Below the pieces are notes generated by a model that saw only the letters and a program-made list of their open reading frames with translations, was not told where the DNA came from and ran no database searches. Source: Halobacteriales archaeon QS_4_62_28 (GTDB lineage Archaea > Halobacteriota > Halobacteria > Halobacteriales > Haloarculaceae). Taken from it: a stretch of 64,000 nt of DNA. The translations under genes were made by a program, and so were the position numbers. Below, one piece after another: positions 34,345 to 42,984 of this stretch. The stretch is from positions 96,498 through 160,497 of the forward strand of contig PXRO01000017.1 in assembly GCA_003021685.1 (NCBI GenBank), written 5' to 3'. Numbering within the stretch: position 1 is the stretch's first letter; each line of letters opens with the position of its first letter.

Positions 34345-35955
34345 CTAGAATCCGACCGCGCTCCCGTCTTTCCGCGGTTCTGTCGCCGCCGACAGCGTGC
34401 CGTCTCCGGTCCGGCGAGCGATCTGGCCGCCGCCAAAGCGGCGGGGTGGCAGGACGCGCACGTCGTGGCCCCGGCGTGTGAGGGCCGCGCCCATCTGGCC
34501 GGCGAGTCCCTCTTCGAGTGCGAGCGTTCCGTCCTCGGTGTAGCGCCATCGCGGGGCGTCCAGCGCTCGCTGGAGTGGCATCTCGTAGTCCAGCAGGTTC
34601 GAGAGCACCTGCAGGTGGCCCTGTGGTTGCATGAAGCCGCCCATGACACCGAAGGCCGCCCAGTCCTCGCCGTCGTCGCTTCCGTCGAACTCGACGAGTC
34701 CCGGAATGAGCGTGTGGAACGGTTTCTTGCCGGGTTCGAGCGTGTTCGGGTGGGCTGGGTCGAGAGTGAAGGACGCGCCGCGGTTCTGGAGAATGATGCC
34801 GGTGTCGGGCACGACAACGCCGCTCCCGAAGCCGTTGTACAGCGAGTTGATGAACGAGACGACGTTGCCGGCCTCGTCGGCGACGGTCAGCAGGACGGTG
34901 TCGCTGTGCTCGTCCGGCAGGCCCGGCCCGCCGATAGACACGTCGCCCGCGGTCTCGCCCACGGTTGCCGCTCGCTCGGCGGCATACGCCGGGTCGTGCA
35001 GGGCCGGTACGGACTCGAAGTTGGGGTCGGTAATGTAGTGGTGGCCGTCGTGGAACGCCCGCTTGAGCGCTTCGACGAAGTAGTGGACGCGCGCTGGCGA
35101 GTCGTAGGCGTAGTCGCTGGCGTCGAGTTCCGCGGCGACGTTCAGCGCCTCCAGTGCGATCAGTCCCTGGTTGTTCGGCGGGAGTTCGTAGACGGTCGCG
35201 CCCCGGTAGGTCGTCATCACGGGATCGACGGACTCGGGACTGAAGCCATCGAGGTCTTCGGCCGTGAGCAGACCGCCCTCGGCCTGGACGGCGTCGCCGA
35301 TCTGCTCGGCAATCCCACCCTCGTAGAACACCTCGACGCCCTCCCGGGCGACTGTCTCGAAGGTTTCGCCGAGGGCTGGCAGCCTGACGGTCTGGCCCAC
35401 GTCGGGCGCGCTTCCGCCGGGCAGGTAGGCCTCCTGGGCCGCGTCGCTGGTAAAGCGCTCGGCACAGGCCGCCCACGCGTCGGCGATGATCTCGCTGACC
35501 GGATACCCCTCGGTGGCGTACTCGATGGCTGGCTGGAGCACTCGCTCGAACGAGAGTCGGCCGTGTTCGGCGACGGTATGTGCCCACCCGCGGGCCGCGC
35601 CCGGCACCGTGATCGTCAGCGGGCCGACATCGGGCATCGTCGCGTCCTCGGCCAGTCGGCCCCGGACCGCCTCGCGCGTGGCCTGCTCGGGCGCGCCGCC
35701 ACAGCTACGCATCGCTCCCACGTCGCCGTTTGCGGTCCGGTACAGCGCGAACGCGTCCCCGCCGATGCCCGTACTCATCGGTTCGACGACGTTCAGCGCC
35801 GCGGCGGTCGCCACGGCCGCGTCGAATGCGTTACCGCCCTCACGCAACACGCCCACACCGGCCTCGGCGGCGAGTGGCTGACTCGTCGCGACGACGCCCC
35901 GGTTCGCGTACACTGTCGACCGGCGCGAGTCGAACCGGTCGAGGTCTGTCTCCAT
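34345..35955 (-). CDS. ggt: Gamma-glutamyltransferase family protein
   Basis: 536 aa from ATG 35955 (METDLDRFDSRRSTVYANRG). VVATSQPLAAEAGVGVLREG opens the Ntn-hydrolase fold; the autocatalytic cleavage site is before Thr in DEHSDTVLLTVADEAGNVVS (about residue 345), and FGSGVVVPDTGIILQNRG plus GVMGGFMQPQGHLQVLSNLL are family motifs. No signal peptide, so cytosolic. Haloarchaea often contain gamma-glutamylcysteine rather than glutathione, a plausible substrate; some relatives are cephalosporin-type acylases, so the specificity is open. Confidence 0.88.
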   Translation of the reverse strand: METDLDRFDSRRSTVYANRGVVATSQPLAAEAGVGVLREGGNAFDAAVATAAALNVVEPMSTGIGGDAFALYRTANGDVGAMRSCGGAPEQATREAVRGRLAEDATMPDVGPLTITVPGAARGWAHTVAEHGRLSFERVLQPAIEYATEGYPVSEIIADAWAACAERFTSDAAQEAYLPGGSAPDVGQTVRLPALGETFETVAREGVEVFYEGGIAEQIGDAVQAEGGLLTAEDLDGFSPESVDPVMTTYRGATVYELPPNNQGLIALEALNVAAELDASDYAYDSPARVHYFVEALKRAFHDGHHYITDPNFESVPALHDPAYAAERAATVGETAGDVSIGGPGLPDEHSDTVLLTVADEAGNVVSFINSLYNGFGSGVVVPDTGIILQNRGASFTLDPAHPNTLEPGKKPFHTLIPGLVEFDGSDDGEDWAAFGVMGGFMQPQGHLQVLSNLLDYEMPLQRALDAPRWRYTEDGTLALEEGLAGQMGAALTRRGHDVRVLPPRRFGGGQIARRTGDGTLSAATEPRKDGSAVGF

Positions 35956-36070
35956 ACTGTGACAACCCCCCTCACGGTCAAAAGCGTTGGTCTGTCCGGT
36001 TGGTAACAAAAAGAATATTTCAGTCGAACCGATATGTGCTGTACGACTCACTCGAAGACGGAGATATCGG

Positions 36071-37966
36071 ATGATCGGAAACAAGTCCCTCAGCCTCGGT
36101 GAAGCGCGGTCTCAGCTGTACAGCGTTCTGGAGGAGACGGAGGGATCGGTCGTCGACAAGTACCGACGCGCGCTCTCTGTCGGCTGTGCGTACCTCGATG
36201 TCGACAACGGGCACCTCAAGCAGATTCCCGGTCCCGATAGGACCAACGCTCGGGTGAGTGTCGCCAGTGGCGACATCTCCTGGATCTCGGGCGACACGGC
36301 ACTCGACGACGCGGGCTTTTGCAGCATGACCGTCGAACGAGACGCCTCGCTCGCGATTGCCAACGCTCGGGCCGAGGGCTACGAGGACAATCCCGGCTAC
36401 GAAGACCACGGCGTTGCCTGCTATCTCGCTGCGCCGGTGACCGTCGGCCGCGACGTGTATGGCACGGTGTGTTTCGTCTCACCCGAATCCCGTGACTCAC
36501 AGTTCGACCCCGAAGAACGGCTGTTCGTGGAGTTACTGGCACAGATCTTCGGCCGGCGAATCGAGACGGAACACCACGCCGAGGTACTGGCCGATAGCCG
36601 GTCGAAGTACGCGTCACTCATCAACGTCTCACCGGACTCTGTGTTCTTGCTCGACAGCACGACGCTGTCGGTCGTCGAAGCCAACGACGCCGCAGTTGCG
36701 CTCACCGGTTACGACGATCTCACGGACCTCACGTACCCGGAACTGTGGGACGGGGCGGGCGATGCAGACAACACCGAGATGTTAGAGTGGTTCACCCGGA
36801 AGGAGGGGGCCAGACGGACCCTCCCCGATGGCTCGGCGATTTCGCTCGTCCGTGCCGATGGGACCACCCTCCCAATCGAGGTCTCGGCCAGTTGTGTGAC
36901 CGTCGGCGACCGGGACCTGGTCCACGCAGTCGTCCGGGACATCCGGGACGAACGCGAGCGAGAGCGCCGAACGGCGGCCATCTTCGACCAGACACACCAG
37001 CTCACTGGCTTGCTCTCCCCCGACGGAACGCTCCTCGAAGCCAACGACACTGCGGTTTCGGCGTGCGAGGAAGACCGGGAAGAGATCATCGGACGGCACT
37101 TCCCGGCGTGTCCGTGGTGGCAGACCGACGAGGCGACCCGGGACCGGTTACGCGACGCAATCGACCGAGCCGCCAGCGGCGAATTCGTGCGCTACGAGGT
37201 CGAAATCGCCACGAAGAGCGGATCCAGGATGATCGACTTCTCGATTCGGCCGGTCACCGACGATAACGGGGAGGTAGAGCTACTGATTCCGGAGGGGCGA
37301 GACATCTCCGACCGGTACGAGCGCGACCGGCAACTCGACGTGCTCGTCCGGGTCCTGCGCCACAACCTGCGCAACGACATCACCGTCATCCAGGAGTACA
37401 CGAGGTACCTGGCCGAGGAAGTCGACGACAGTCTCGCCGAACCGGTCCGGACCGTCAGGGAGACGGCCGGAACGATCATCGACCGGATGGAGTCGTTCCG
37501 GCGGACGGTCGAACTGCTCAGCGATCCGCCCGAACAGTGTTCCGTAGCCGTAACTGAAGAACTCTCGACGCTGGTATCGACCTACAGGGCGGCGTATCCG
37601 GCGGCCGAGATTTCGCTGTCGATGCCCGACGACGCCCGGATTCGTGCGATTCCATCGGTCGGACAGGCCCTGGGCGAACTCCTGGACAACGCACTGACCC
37701 ACGCTCGGGACGACGCCCCGACGGTTGCCGTCGACATCGAGTGTGCGGGCAACGCGGTGACAGTCACCATCGCCGACGACGGCCCTGGCATCCCCGATCA
37801 GGAGGCCCAGATACTCACCGGCGAGCAAGCGACCACCCCGCTGGATCACGGGACCGGTATCGGCCTCTGGCAGGCGTACTGGATCTGTCAGCTCTCGGGG
37901 GCCGAATGCGCTGTCGACAGCGACGACGGGACGACTGTCACTGTCACGTTCCCCACGCCGGTGTAG
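36071..37966 (+). CDS. GAF/PAS sensor histidine kinase, soluble
   Basis: 631 aa from ATG 36071. The order is an N-terminal GAF domain (about 20-175), PAS (about 180-300, PDSVFLLDSTTLSVVEANDA), PAS (about 310-435, GLLSPDGTLLEANDTAVSAC), an H-box LVRVLRHNLRNDITVIQEYT (about 450) and an HATPase with LLDNALTHARDD, DDGPGIPDQE and GTGIGLW. No membrane segment. It senses a cytoplasmic cue and phosphorylates an unlinked response regulator; none is encoded nearby. Divergent from ggt. Confidence 0.9.
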   Translation: MIGNKSLSLGEARSQLYSVLEETEGSVVDKYRRALSVGCAYLDVDNGHLKQIPGPDRTNARVSVASGDISWISGDTALDDAGFCSMTVERDASLAIANARAEGYEDNPGYEDHGVACYLAAPVTVGRDVYGTVCFVSPESRDSQFDPEERLFVELLAQIFGRRIETEHHAEVLADSRSKYASLINVSPDSVFLLDSTTLSVVEANDAAVALTGYDDLTDLTYPELWDGAGDADNTEMLEWFTRKEGARRTLPDGSAISLVRADGTTLPIEVSASCVTVGDRDLVHAVVRDIRDERERERRTAAIFDQTHQLTGLLSPDGTLLEANDTAVSACEEDREEIIGRHFPACPWWQTDEATRDRLRDAIDRAASGEFVRYEVEIATKSGSRMIDFSIRPVTDDNGEVELLIPEGRDISDRYERDRQLDVLVRVLRHNLRNDITVIQEYTRYLAEEVDDSLAEPVRTVRETAGTIIDRMESFRRTVELLSDPPEQCSVAVTEELSTLVSTYRAAYPAAEISLSMPDDARIRAIPSVGQALGELLDNALTHARDDAPTVAVDIECAGNAVTVTIADDGPGIPDQEAQILTGEQATTPLDHGTGIGLWQAYWICQLSGAECAVDSDDGTTVTVTFPTPV

Positions 37967-38003
37967 CCGAGACCGCTTTCCTCGGGGCCTCGCCGCTCTC
38001 CGA

Positions 38004-38849
38004 TCAGTGTCCGTCCGATCCCTGTTCGATCCGGTCGACACCCTCCGGGACGGTCAGTGGCAGGTCGTCGAACCCGGCGCGGTCGAACAGGTCGACGACG
38101 GTCGGCGGGGCGAGACCGGCGTCTCGCAGGCCCTCGGTGTCGGTCAGTACCGCACGCGTCGATCCAGTCGCCACGACGGTGCCGTCCCGACCGAGCAAGA
38201 GGACCCGATCCGCGACTCGGGGCACCAGATCGGTATCGGGCGTCGAAGTGACGACGGTGACGCCGTCGGCCGACAGGTCGTCCAGCAGGCCGAGCAGTTC
38301 GGCCTCGTTGTCGCCGTCGACGTTCGAGAGCGGTTCGTCCAGCAGGAGCACGTCCGGGTCGACCGAGAGGACGCTGGCGATGGCGGCCCGACGCTGTTCG
38401 CCGCCGCTGAGACGAAAGGGTGGACGGTCGAGCAGGTGCGAGAGATCGAAGCGGTCAGCAAGCGCGGCGACGCGCTCGTCGGCCACGGACTGTGGAACAC
38501 CGAGTTGGGACGGTCCGTATTCGATGTCTTCCCGGACGGTCGGATTGAAGAGGTACTCGCCGGGGTCCTGGGTGAGCACGCCCAGGCGGTCGCGAACGGC
38601 ATCTGCTGGCTGGTCGCGCTCGAAGTAGCGGACCGTGCCAGCGTCGGGTTCGAGGAGACCGCCCAGCAGGAGTAAGAGCGTCGATTTGCCCGCCCCGTTG
38701 GGGCCGAGGACCGCGACGCGCTCGCCGGCCTCGACGGTCACGTCGATCCCGTCGATTACGACGCCGCCGTCCCGGTACCGGTAGGCGAGTCCGTCGGCGT
38801 CGATGACGGTCGTGCGGTCGCTGCCGTTCCCGCGGTCGCCGTCGCTCAT
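38004..38849 (-). CDS. nikO: ECF transporter ATPase, nickel/cobalt type (NikO/CbiO)
   Basis: 281 aa ABC ATPase: Walker A GPNGAGKSTL (about 50-59), Q-loop LTQDPGEYLFNPTVREDIEY typical of ECF ATPases, signature LSGGEQRRAAIASVL, Walker B DPDVLLLDEPLSNVDG. It energises metal uptake with CbiQ/NikQ. It overlaps nikQ by 4 bp. The nearby nikR supports nickel rather than cobalt. Confidence 0.9.
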   Translation of the reverse strand: MSDGDRGNGSDRTTVIDADGLAYRYRDGGVVIDGIDVTVEAGERVAVLGPNGAGKSTLLLLLGGLLEPDAGTVRYFERDQPADAVRDRLGVLTQDPGEYLFNPTVREDIEYGPSQLGVPQSVADERVAALADRFDLSHLLDRPPFRLSGGEQRRAAIASVLSVDPDVLLLDEPLSNVDGDNEAELLGLLDDLSADGVTVVTSTPDTDLVPRVADRVLLLGRDGTVVATGSTRAVLTDTEGLRDAGLAPPTVVDLFDRAGFDDLPLTVPEGVDRIEQGSDGH

Positions 38850-39646
38850 CCGACGATCACTCGGACGACGACCGTGACGGCCACCACCAGCCCGAATCCG
38901 ACATCGGCCACCCCGACCGTCTGTGAGCGCTGGTATGGCGTCATCCGGGTGCCACCGCGAGCACGGGCGGCCTGCTGGACGCGCTCGCCTCGCTCCAGCG
39001 AGCGAAGGAGAAAGGTGCCCAGGAAGGAACCGGTCTGCCGCCAGGCCTCCCGGAGCGACAGGCGCGTGAACGTCCGACTCCGGCGGGCGTGGGTCATCCG
39101 CTCTAGCTCTCTGAAAAAGAGCAGTAGCGAGCGGTGCGTGATGGCCAGCAACGTGGTCGGCAGCGCCGGAACCCGGAGTCGGCGGAGCGCAGCCAGCAGC
39201 GCCGAAAACCGCGTCGTCAACAGGAGGACAGACAGCAGGGCAACGCAGGTCCCCACGCGGACGAGGAAGGTGGCGACGTAGGCCAGTCCGGGCGCTGTCA
39301 GCGCGAGCGAGTCAGTGAGCGAGAAGACGGCCGGTCCCGGTTGCACGAGCGCCTGCGGTGCGACGATGACCGCCGACGCCGAGAGTGGCAGTGCAACGCG
39401 TTTCCCGAGCGTCCGGAGCGAGAGCCTGGAGGCAATCGCCAGGCCGACCGGTAGCGTCGCCAGTCCAGCGAGGGCGAGCAGTCGATCCGTGGCGACCGTG
39501 AGAACGAGTAGCGTGAGCACACCCAGCAGTTTCACTGCCGGGTCGACGGCCTGCAGGAAACCGTCGCGTTCAGGGGCTGTCGCCGCCAGCAGGAACGACT
39601 GGGCCGCTCCGCTGACCTCCGCGACGGTGCGGTCGAGTCCGTCCAT
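38846..39646 (-). CDS. nikQ: ECF transporter transmembrane protein NikQ/CbiQ
   Basis: 266 aa from ATG 39646 (ATG 39649 immediately before). Five or so membrane helices and the coupling-helix segments with A-R-x-x-R-S-R-T and AARARGGTRMTPYQ (the A-R-G motifs that bind the ATPases) identify the T-component of energy-coupling factor importers. Its start overlaps the stop of the preceding PDGLE-type gene by 1 to 4 bp. Confidence 0.9.
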   Translation of the reverse strand: MDGLDRTVAEVSGAAQSFLLAATAPERDGFLQAVDPAVKLLGVLTLLVLTVATDRLLALAGLATLPVGLAIASRLSLRTLGKRVALPLSASAVIVAPQALVQPGPAVFSLTDSLALTAPGLAYVATFLVRVGTCVALLSVLLLTTRFSALLAALRRLRVPALPTTLLAITHRSLLLFFRELERMTHARRSRTFTRLSLREAWRQTGSFLGTFLLRSLERGERVQQAARARGGTRMTPYQRSQTVGVADVGFGLVVAVTVVVRVIVG

Positions 39647-39954
39647 CACTCTGCGAGGATGCGGGCCATCGCCGTGACGACCAGCAGTGTGAGTGCGGTC
39701 CCGACGGCGGCCGAGACGAGCGTTCCGAGGAGTGGATCGATCCCCGGCACGGTGTAGTCCGGGAGGAGACCGGCGCTGTATGTTACTTCGTGAGCGACCG
39801 CTCCGGTGTGCTCGGCGGCGTTTTCCAGTGGTTCAGCGTAGCCGACCCGTCTTGCGGCCCAGGCGAACACCGGGGAGACGGCGACGATGCCGGCGAGCGC
39901 TAGCAGGCCACGGCGGACCCACTCGCTGTGCCAGCCCTCGCCTGCGACACTCAT
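39646..39954 (-). CDS. nikN: PDGLE/CbiN-like small membrane component NikN
   Basis: 102 aa from ATG 39954 (MSVAGEGWHSEWVRRGLLAL). Two membrane helices enclose an extracytoplasmic loop GYAEPLENAAEHTGAVAHEV, the pattern of PDGLE/NikN proteins that open the substrate site of the M component. The much longer frame to 40683 is antisense to nikM sense in another frame and not real. It overlaps nikM by 4 bp. Confidence 0.8.
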   Translation of the reverse strand: MSVAGEGWHSEWVRRGLLALAGIVAVSPVFAWAARRVGYAEPLENAAEHTGAVAHEVTYSAGLLPDYTVPGIDPLLGTLVSAAVGTALTLLVVTAMARILAE

Positions 39955-40592
39955 GCGCTCACCTCCCGCCGGGGGGTGCCCGGGAAGATGTCGGGACGAG
40001 CGTCGGCGACGTAGCGGTAGACGACGGCCGTAATCGCACCCTCGATCAGTCCCAAAGCGAGATGGCCAGCACCCATGATCGACAGCGTCGTCACCAGTTC
40101 GTAAGCGAACGCTTCCGAGACGCCGAGCTGGAGGCCGGCGGCGAGTGCGCCGGCAGTGATGCCGAGCCAGCCAGCCCCAAAGGCCGCGACGAACTCGTTG
40201 TGGCCGGCAAGCAGTCGGTAGACACCGTAGCCGACGTACACCTCGACGACGGCCATGTTGAGGACGTTCGCACCGAGGACAACGAGACCGCCATCGCCGA
40301 AGACGAGCGCCTGAATCGTGACTACCGTCGCGACACAGAGCGCGCCCAGATGGGGACCGAGCAGGATGGCGGCGAAGGCCCCGCCGACGAAGTGGGCACT
40401 GGTCCCGCCGGGGATCGGCCAGTTGAGCATCTGGGCCGCGAACAGTCCGGCAGCGACGATGCCAAGCACCGGTGCACGGGCGTCCGTGAGTTCGCCGTTG
40501 ACCCGCCGTGTGGCGTACGTGAGGGTCCCGACCGCCAGGAGCGCACAGACAGCAGCGACCCAGAGATCCAGAAATCCGTCGGGGATGTGCAT
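39951..40592 (-). CDS. nikM: ECF nickel/cobalt substrate-binding membrane protein NikM/CbiM
   Basis: 213 aa starting MHIPDGFLDLWVAAVCALLA: the free amino group with His2 forms the metal-binding site in this family. Other motifs are GLFAAQMLNWPIPGGTSAHF and GDGGLVVLGANVLNM. It captures Ni2+ (or Co2+) for import with NikNQO. First gene of the operon; a leaderless promoter is predicted. Confidence 0.92.
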   Translation of the reverse strand: MHIPDGFLDLWVAAVCALLAVGTLTYATRRVNGELTDARAPVLGIVAAGLFAAQMLNWPIPGGTSAHFVGGAFAAILLGPHLGALCVATVVTIQALVFGDGGLVVLGANVLNMAVVEVYVGYGVYRLLAGHNEFVAAFGAGWLGITAGALAAGLQLGVSEAFAYELVTTLSIMGAGHLALGLIEGAITAVVYRYVADARPDIFPGTPRREVSA

Positions 40593-40610
40593 ATGCGCTC
40601 ATTTCGGAGC

Positions 40611-40624
40611 GAACAAATAATACT
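40611..40624 (-). promoter_or_regulatory. TATA box of nikMNQO
   Basis: AGTATTATTTGTTC on the reverse strand is centred 26 bp upstream of nikM ATG 40592, predicting a leaderless mRNA. Repeat A4 begins 58 bp further upstream. No obvious NikR palindrome was recognised. Confidence 0.6.
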
Positions 40625-40681
40625 TTCTCTTGGCTCAGTATTATCAGCGGCAGTGGGCGAGACAGCGAGGTGAACAGCCTC

Positions 40682-40763
40682 ATAGTGACTGTTGTACGTC
40701 TTTACGGGATTGATCGCACGACGACGTGCGACCGATCCGGTAATCAGTTACAACAGTCACTAT
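40682..40763. repeat. Palindromic repeat family A, copy A4 (reversed)
   Basis: 82 bp matching the reverse complement of A1-A3 with about two changes. It sits in the divergent intergenic space between nikM and nikR, 28 bp before the nikR start. The flanking base is C on both sides. It could have altered or replaced upstream promoter parts of nikR. Confidence 0.9.
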
Positions 40764-40791
40764 CATTGGGTCCCCTGTCGTAACACCGATC

Positions 40792-41202
40792 ATGAGCGAC
40801 GATCTGGACCGCATCAGCCTGACGCTCCCGCCCTCGATGACCGGACGACTCGACGATATCGTCGAAGACTGGGAGTACGCGAGTCGATCTGAGGCCGTTC
40901 GGGACGCCTTGCGGGACTTCTTCGGGGCCTACGAGTGGGAGGCCGACGACGAGGCCGTCCACCACGGGACCGTCGTCGTCGTCCACGACCACCACGTCGA
41001 CGGTATCGCTGACGCCCTCCAGTCGATCCAGCACGAGATGGCCGAGTTGATCACCTCCGTCCAGCACATCCATCTCTCACACGACACCTGTATGGAGACG
41101 CTGATCGTCGAGGGCCCCGGCACGCGAATCACCGAACTGGCGAACCGGTTGCGTGCGCTGGGCGGCGTTCAGCAAGTCAAAGTCGTCGTCGTCGGCGAGT
41201 GA
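40792..41202 (+). CDS. nikR: Nickel-responsive regulator NikR
   Basis: 136 aa. The N-terminal ribbon-helix-helix (DRISLTLPPSMTGRLDDIVE...SRSEAVRDALRDF) is followed by an ACT-like domain. The high-affinity nickel residues of E. coli NikR (His76, His87, His89, Cys95) correspond to His81, His92, His94 and Cys100 here, all offset by five. It represses nickel import when nickel is plentiful. The adjacent divergent nikMNQO operon is the obvious target. Its stop codon is the start of diverged repeat A5. Confidence 0.95.
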   Translation: MSDDLDRISLTLPPSMTGRLDDIVEDWEYASRSEAVRDALRDFFGAYEWEADDEAVHHGTVVVVHDHHVDGIADALQSIQHEMAELITSVQHIHLSHDTCMETLIVEGPGTRITELANRLRALGGVQQVKVVVVGE

Positions 41203-41283
41203 TGCTGTCTGTTGTCACTGTTTACCGCTGATTCGCCACACCGTGTCGGCGAACTAGCGGCACCGACTTACGACAAACCGTAT
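41202..41283. repeat. Strongly diverged copy of palindromic repeat A (A5)
   Basis: The 82 bp after the nikR stop align end to end with A3 without gaps, sharing CTGTTGT, TTTACCG/ATTACCG, CCGACTTAC/ACAGACTTAC and the final TAT, but differ at many positions. The central stem is kept by paired changes: TTCGCC/GGCGAA with ACAC/GTGT. Relation to A is inferred from equal length, position next to a stop codon and matching blocks. Confidence 0.6.
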
Positions 41284-41577
41284 GAGACGGCCCAGGGAAC
41301 TCTCCACTTTAGCCTTGTGTTCACACGCGTTCTATTTTCGGCCCGATATAGACAAACATTCGAATCCATCTCTAGTCCTTGAATATCCTAATACTCTTCT
41401 GATGAAGCTTGGACATCTATAAGATACGATTGCAAACCCTTATTTATGATCTCTAAAATTCAAAGAACGTCAACAGATGTTCGACGAAACTGCGAACACA
41501 ACGCGGAAGACGTGCAAAATATGTCCATCTAATGCGAGTATCGCTGGAAATAGTGAAACCGCGTCGGGTGATCCGGT
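41284..41577 (+). promoter_or_regulatory. AT-rich upstream region of the urt operon
   Basis: No gene is seen. The region is far more AT-rich than its surroundings. CCTTATTTATG at 41439-41449 is the best TATA candidate; transcription would begin near 41470 and leave about 105 nt of untranslated leader. Several AT-rich direct or inverted motifs (ATCCTAATACTC, CTATAAGATACG) could be operator sites. Nitrogen control is expected by function but no known site is recognised. Confidence 0.45.
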
Positions 41578-42888
41578 ATGAGTCGCGACTCGATCAGTCG
41601 TCGCGGGTTCGTCACCGCTGGTGGTGCGGCACTGGTCGCCGGCCTGGCCGGCTGTTCGGGCAGTTCCAGTGAGGGTGCCTCGACCGACAGCGCGAGTTCG
41701 AGCGAGACGGTCAAGATCGGCGTACTCGAAGACCAGTCGGGGAACTTCGCGCTCGTCGGCGACCCCAAGTACAAGGCCTCGATGCTGGCCATCGAGGAGA
41801 TCAACGCCGACGGCGGCATCGACGGCAAAGAGATCGAACCCGTCACCGCCGACCCCCAGTCGGACAACCAGCGGTATCAGGAACTGACCCGCGAGTACAT
41901 CAACGACGAGGCAGTCGATGCGCTCTGGGCCGGCTACTCCTCGGCCACCCGCGAGGCGATCCGACCGATCATCAACCGCAACGAGCAACTGTACTTCTAC
42001 ACGACCCAGTACGAGGGTGGTGTCTGTGACTGGACGACCTTCGCGTGTGGGCCGACCGCACGCCAGCAACTCGGCTCCGTGCTCCCGTATCTTCGCGAGG
42101 AGTTCGGGCCGAAAATATACACCATCGCCGCGGACTACAACTTCGGGCAGCTGTCGGCCGACTGGGTGAAGGTGCTGGCCAACGAGAACGACGCCGAAGT
42201 GATCGGCGAGGAGTTCATTCCGCTGTCCGAATCCAGTTTCGGCTCGACGATCAGCCGCATTCAGGAAGCCGACCCGGACTTCGTGATGTCCATGCTCGTG
42301 GGCGCGAACCACACGGCCTTCTACGAGCAGAAGGCATCGTCCGGACTGGACGTTCCGATTGGCACGTCGACGGCGATGGCCCAGGGCTACGAGCACCGCC
42401 GGATCGACCCGCCCGCGATGGCCAACATCTACGCCGGCGTCAACTACATGGAGGAAGTCCCGACGGCGGGCAACACCAGCGACGGCGGATTCGTCGACCG
42501 CTACTACGAAAAGTACCCCGACGCGCCCTACCTCAACGAGGAGGCCGAAACCAATTATTTCACGACCTACATGTACAAGGAGGCCGTCGAGCAGGCCGGG
42601 ACGCTCGAACAGCCAGACGTCATCGAGGCCCTGGAGTCGGGCATCAGCCTCGGCACCGAGCGCGCGCCCGAGGCACCCGAGGGCGGATCAATCGAACTCG
42701 ACGGCGCGACCCACCACGTCGACCACCACATGTGGGTGATGAAAGCCGACGAGGAACACACCGTCGAGGCCGTCACGAACGAGAAGATTCCCGAACAGTT
42801 CCTCTCGGAGACGGTCGGCTGCGACCTGACTCAGGAAACGGAGCAAACGCAGTACACCCCGGTCGACTACTTCGAGGAGGCAGAGTAG
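41578..42888 (+). CDS. urtA: Urea ABC transporter substrate-binding lipoprotein UrtA
   Basis: 436 aa from ATG 41578. Signal MSRDSISRRGFVTAGGAALV then AGLAGC combines a Tat motif (SRRGF) with a lipobox (Cys about 26). The binding-protein fold has KIGVLEDQSGNFALVGDPKY, AIEEINADGGIDGKEI and YFYTTQYEGGVCDWTTFACG; the last closely follows UrtA (YEG-E/G-C) rather than branched amino-acid binding proteins. The conserved motifs and neighbouring urease identify urea, or short amides, as ligand. Lipid-anchored outside the membrane. Confidence 0.92.
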   Translation: MSRDSISRRGFVTAGGAALVAGLAGCSGSSSEGASTDSASSSETVKIGVLEDQSGNFALVGDPKYKASMLAIEEINADGGIDGKEIEPVTADPQSDNQRYQELTREYINDEAVDALWAGYSSATREAIRPIINRNEQLYFYTTQYEGGVCDWTTFACGPTARQQLGSVLPYLREEFGPKIYTIAADYNFGQLSADWVKVLANENDAEVIGEEFIPLSESSFGSTISRIQEADPDFVMSMLVGANHTAFYEQKASSGLDVPIGTSTAMAQGYEHRRIDPPAMANIYAGVNYMEEVPTAGNTSDGGFVDRYYEKYPDAPYLNEEAETNYFTTYMYKEAVEQAGTLEQPDVIEALESGISLGTERAPEAPEGGSIELDGATHHVDHHMWVMKADEEHTVEAVTNEKIPEQFLSETVGCDLTQETEQTQYTPVDYFEEAE

Positions 42889-42984
42889 CATGGCACACGG
42901 CCTGTCAGTACCGGTTGTCACCGACCCACGGGTCGACCCCGCGCGGGTGGCGAGTCGCTCCCGCGACGACGTTCACCAACCACT

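Noticed and set aside
32889..34817. 642-aa Arg/Ser-rich frame on the minus strand
   Set aside because: Alternate frame of the MFS gene; Arg-rich composition does not fit a halophilic protein.
34465..36006. 513-aa open frame on the plus strand
   Set aside because: Antisense to the gamma-glutamyltransferase gene; no recognisable motif.
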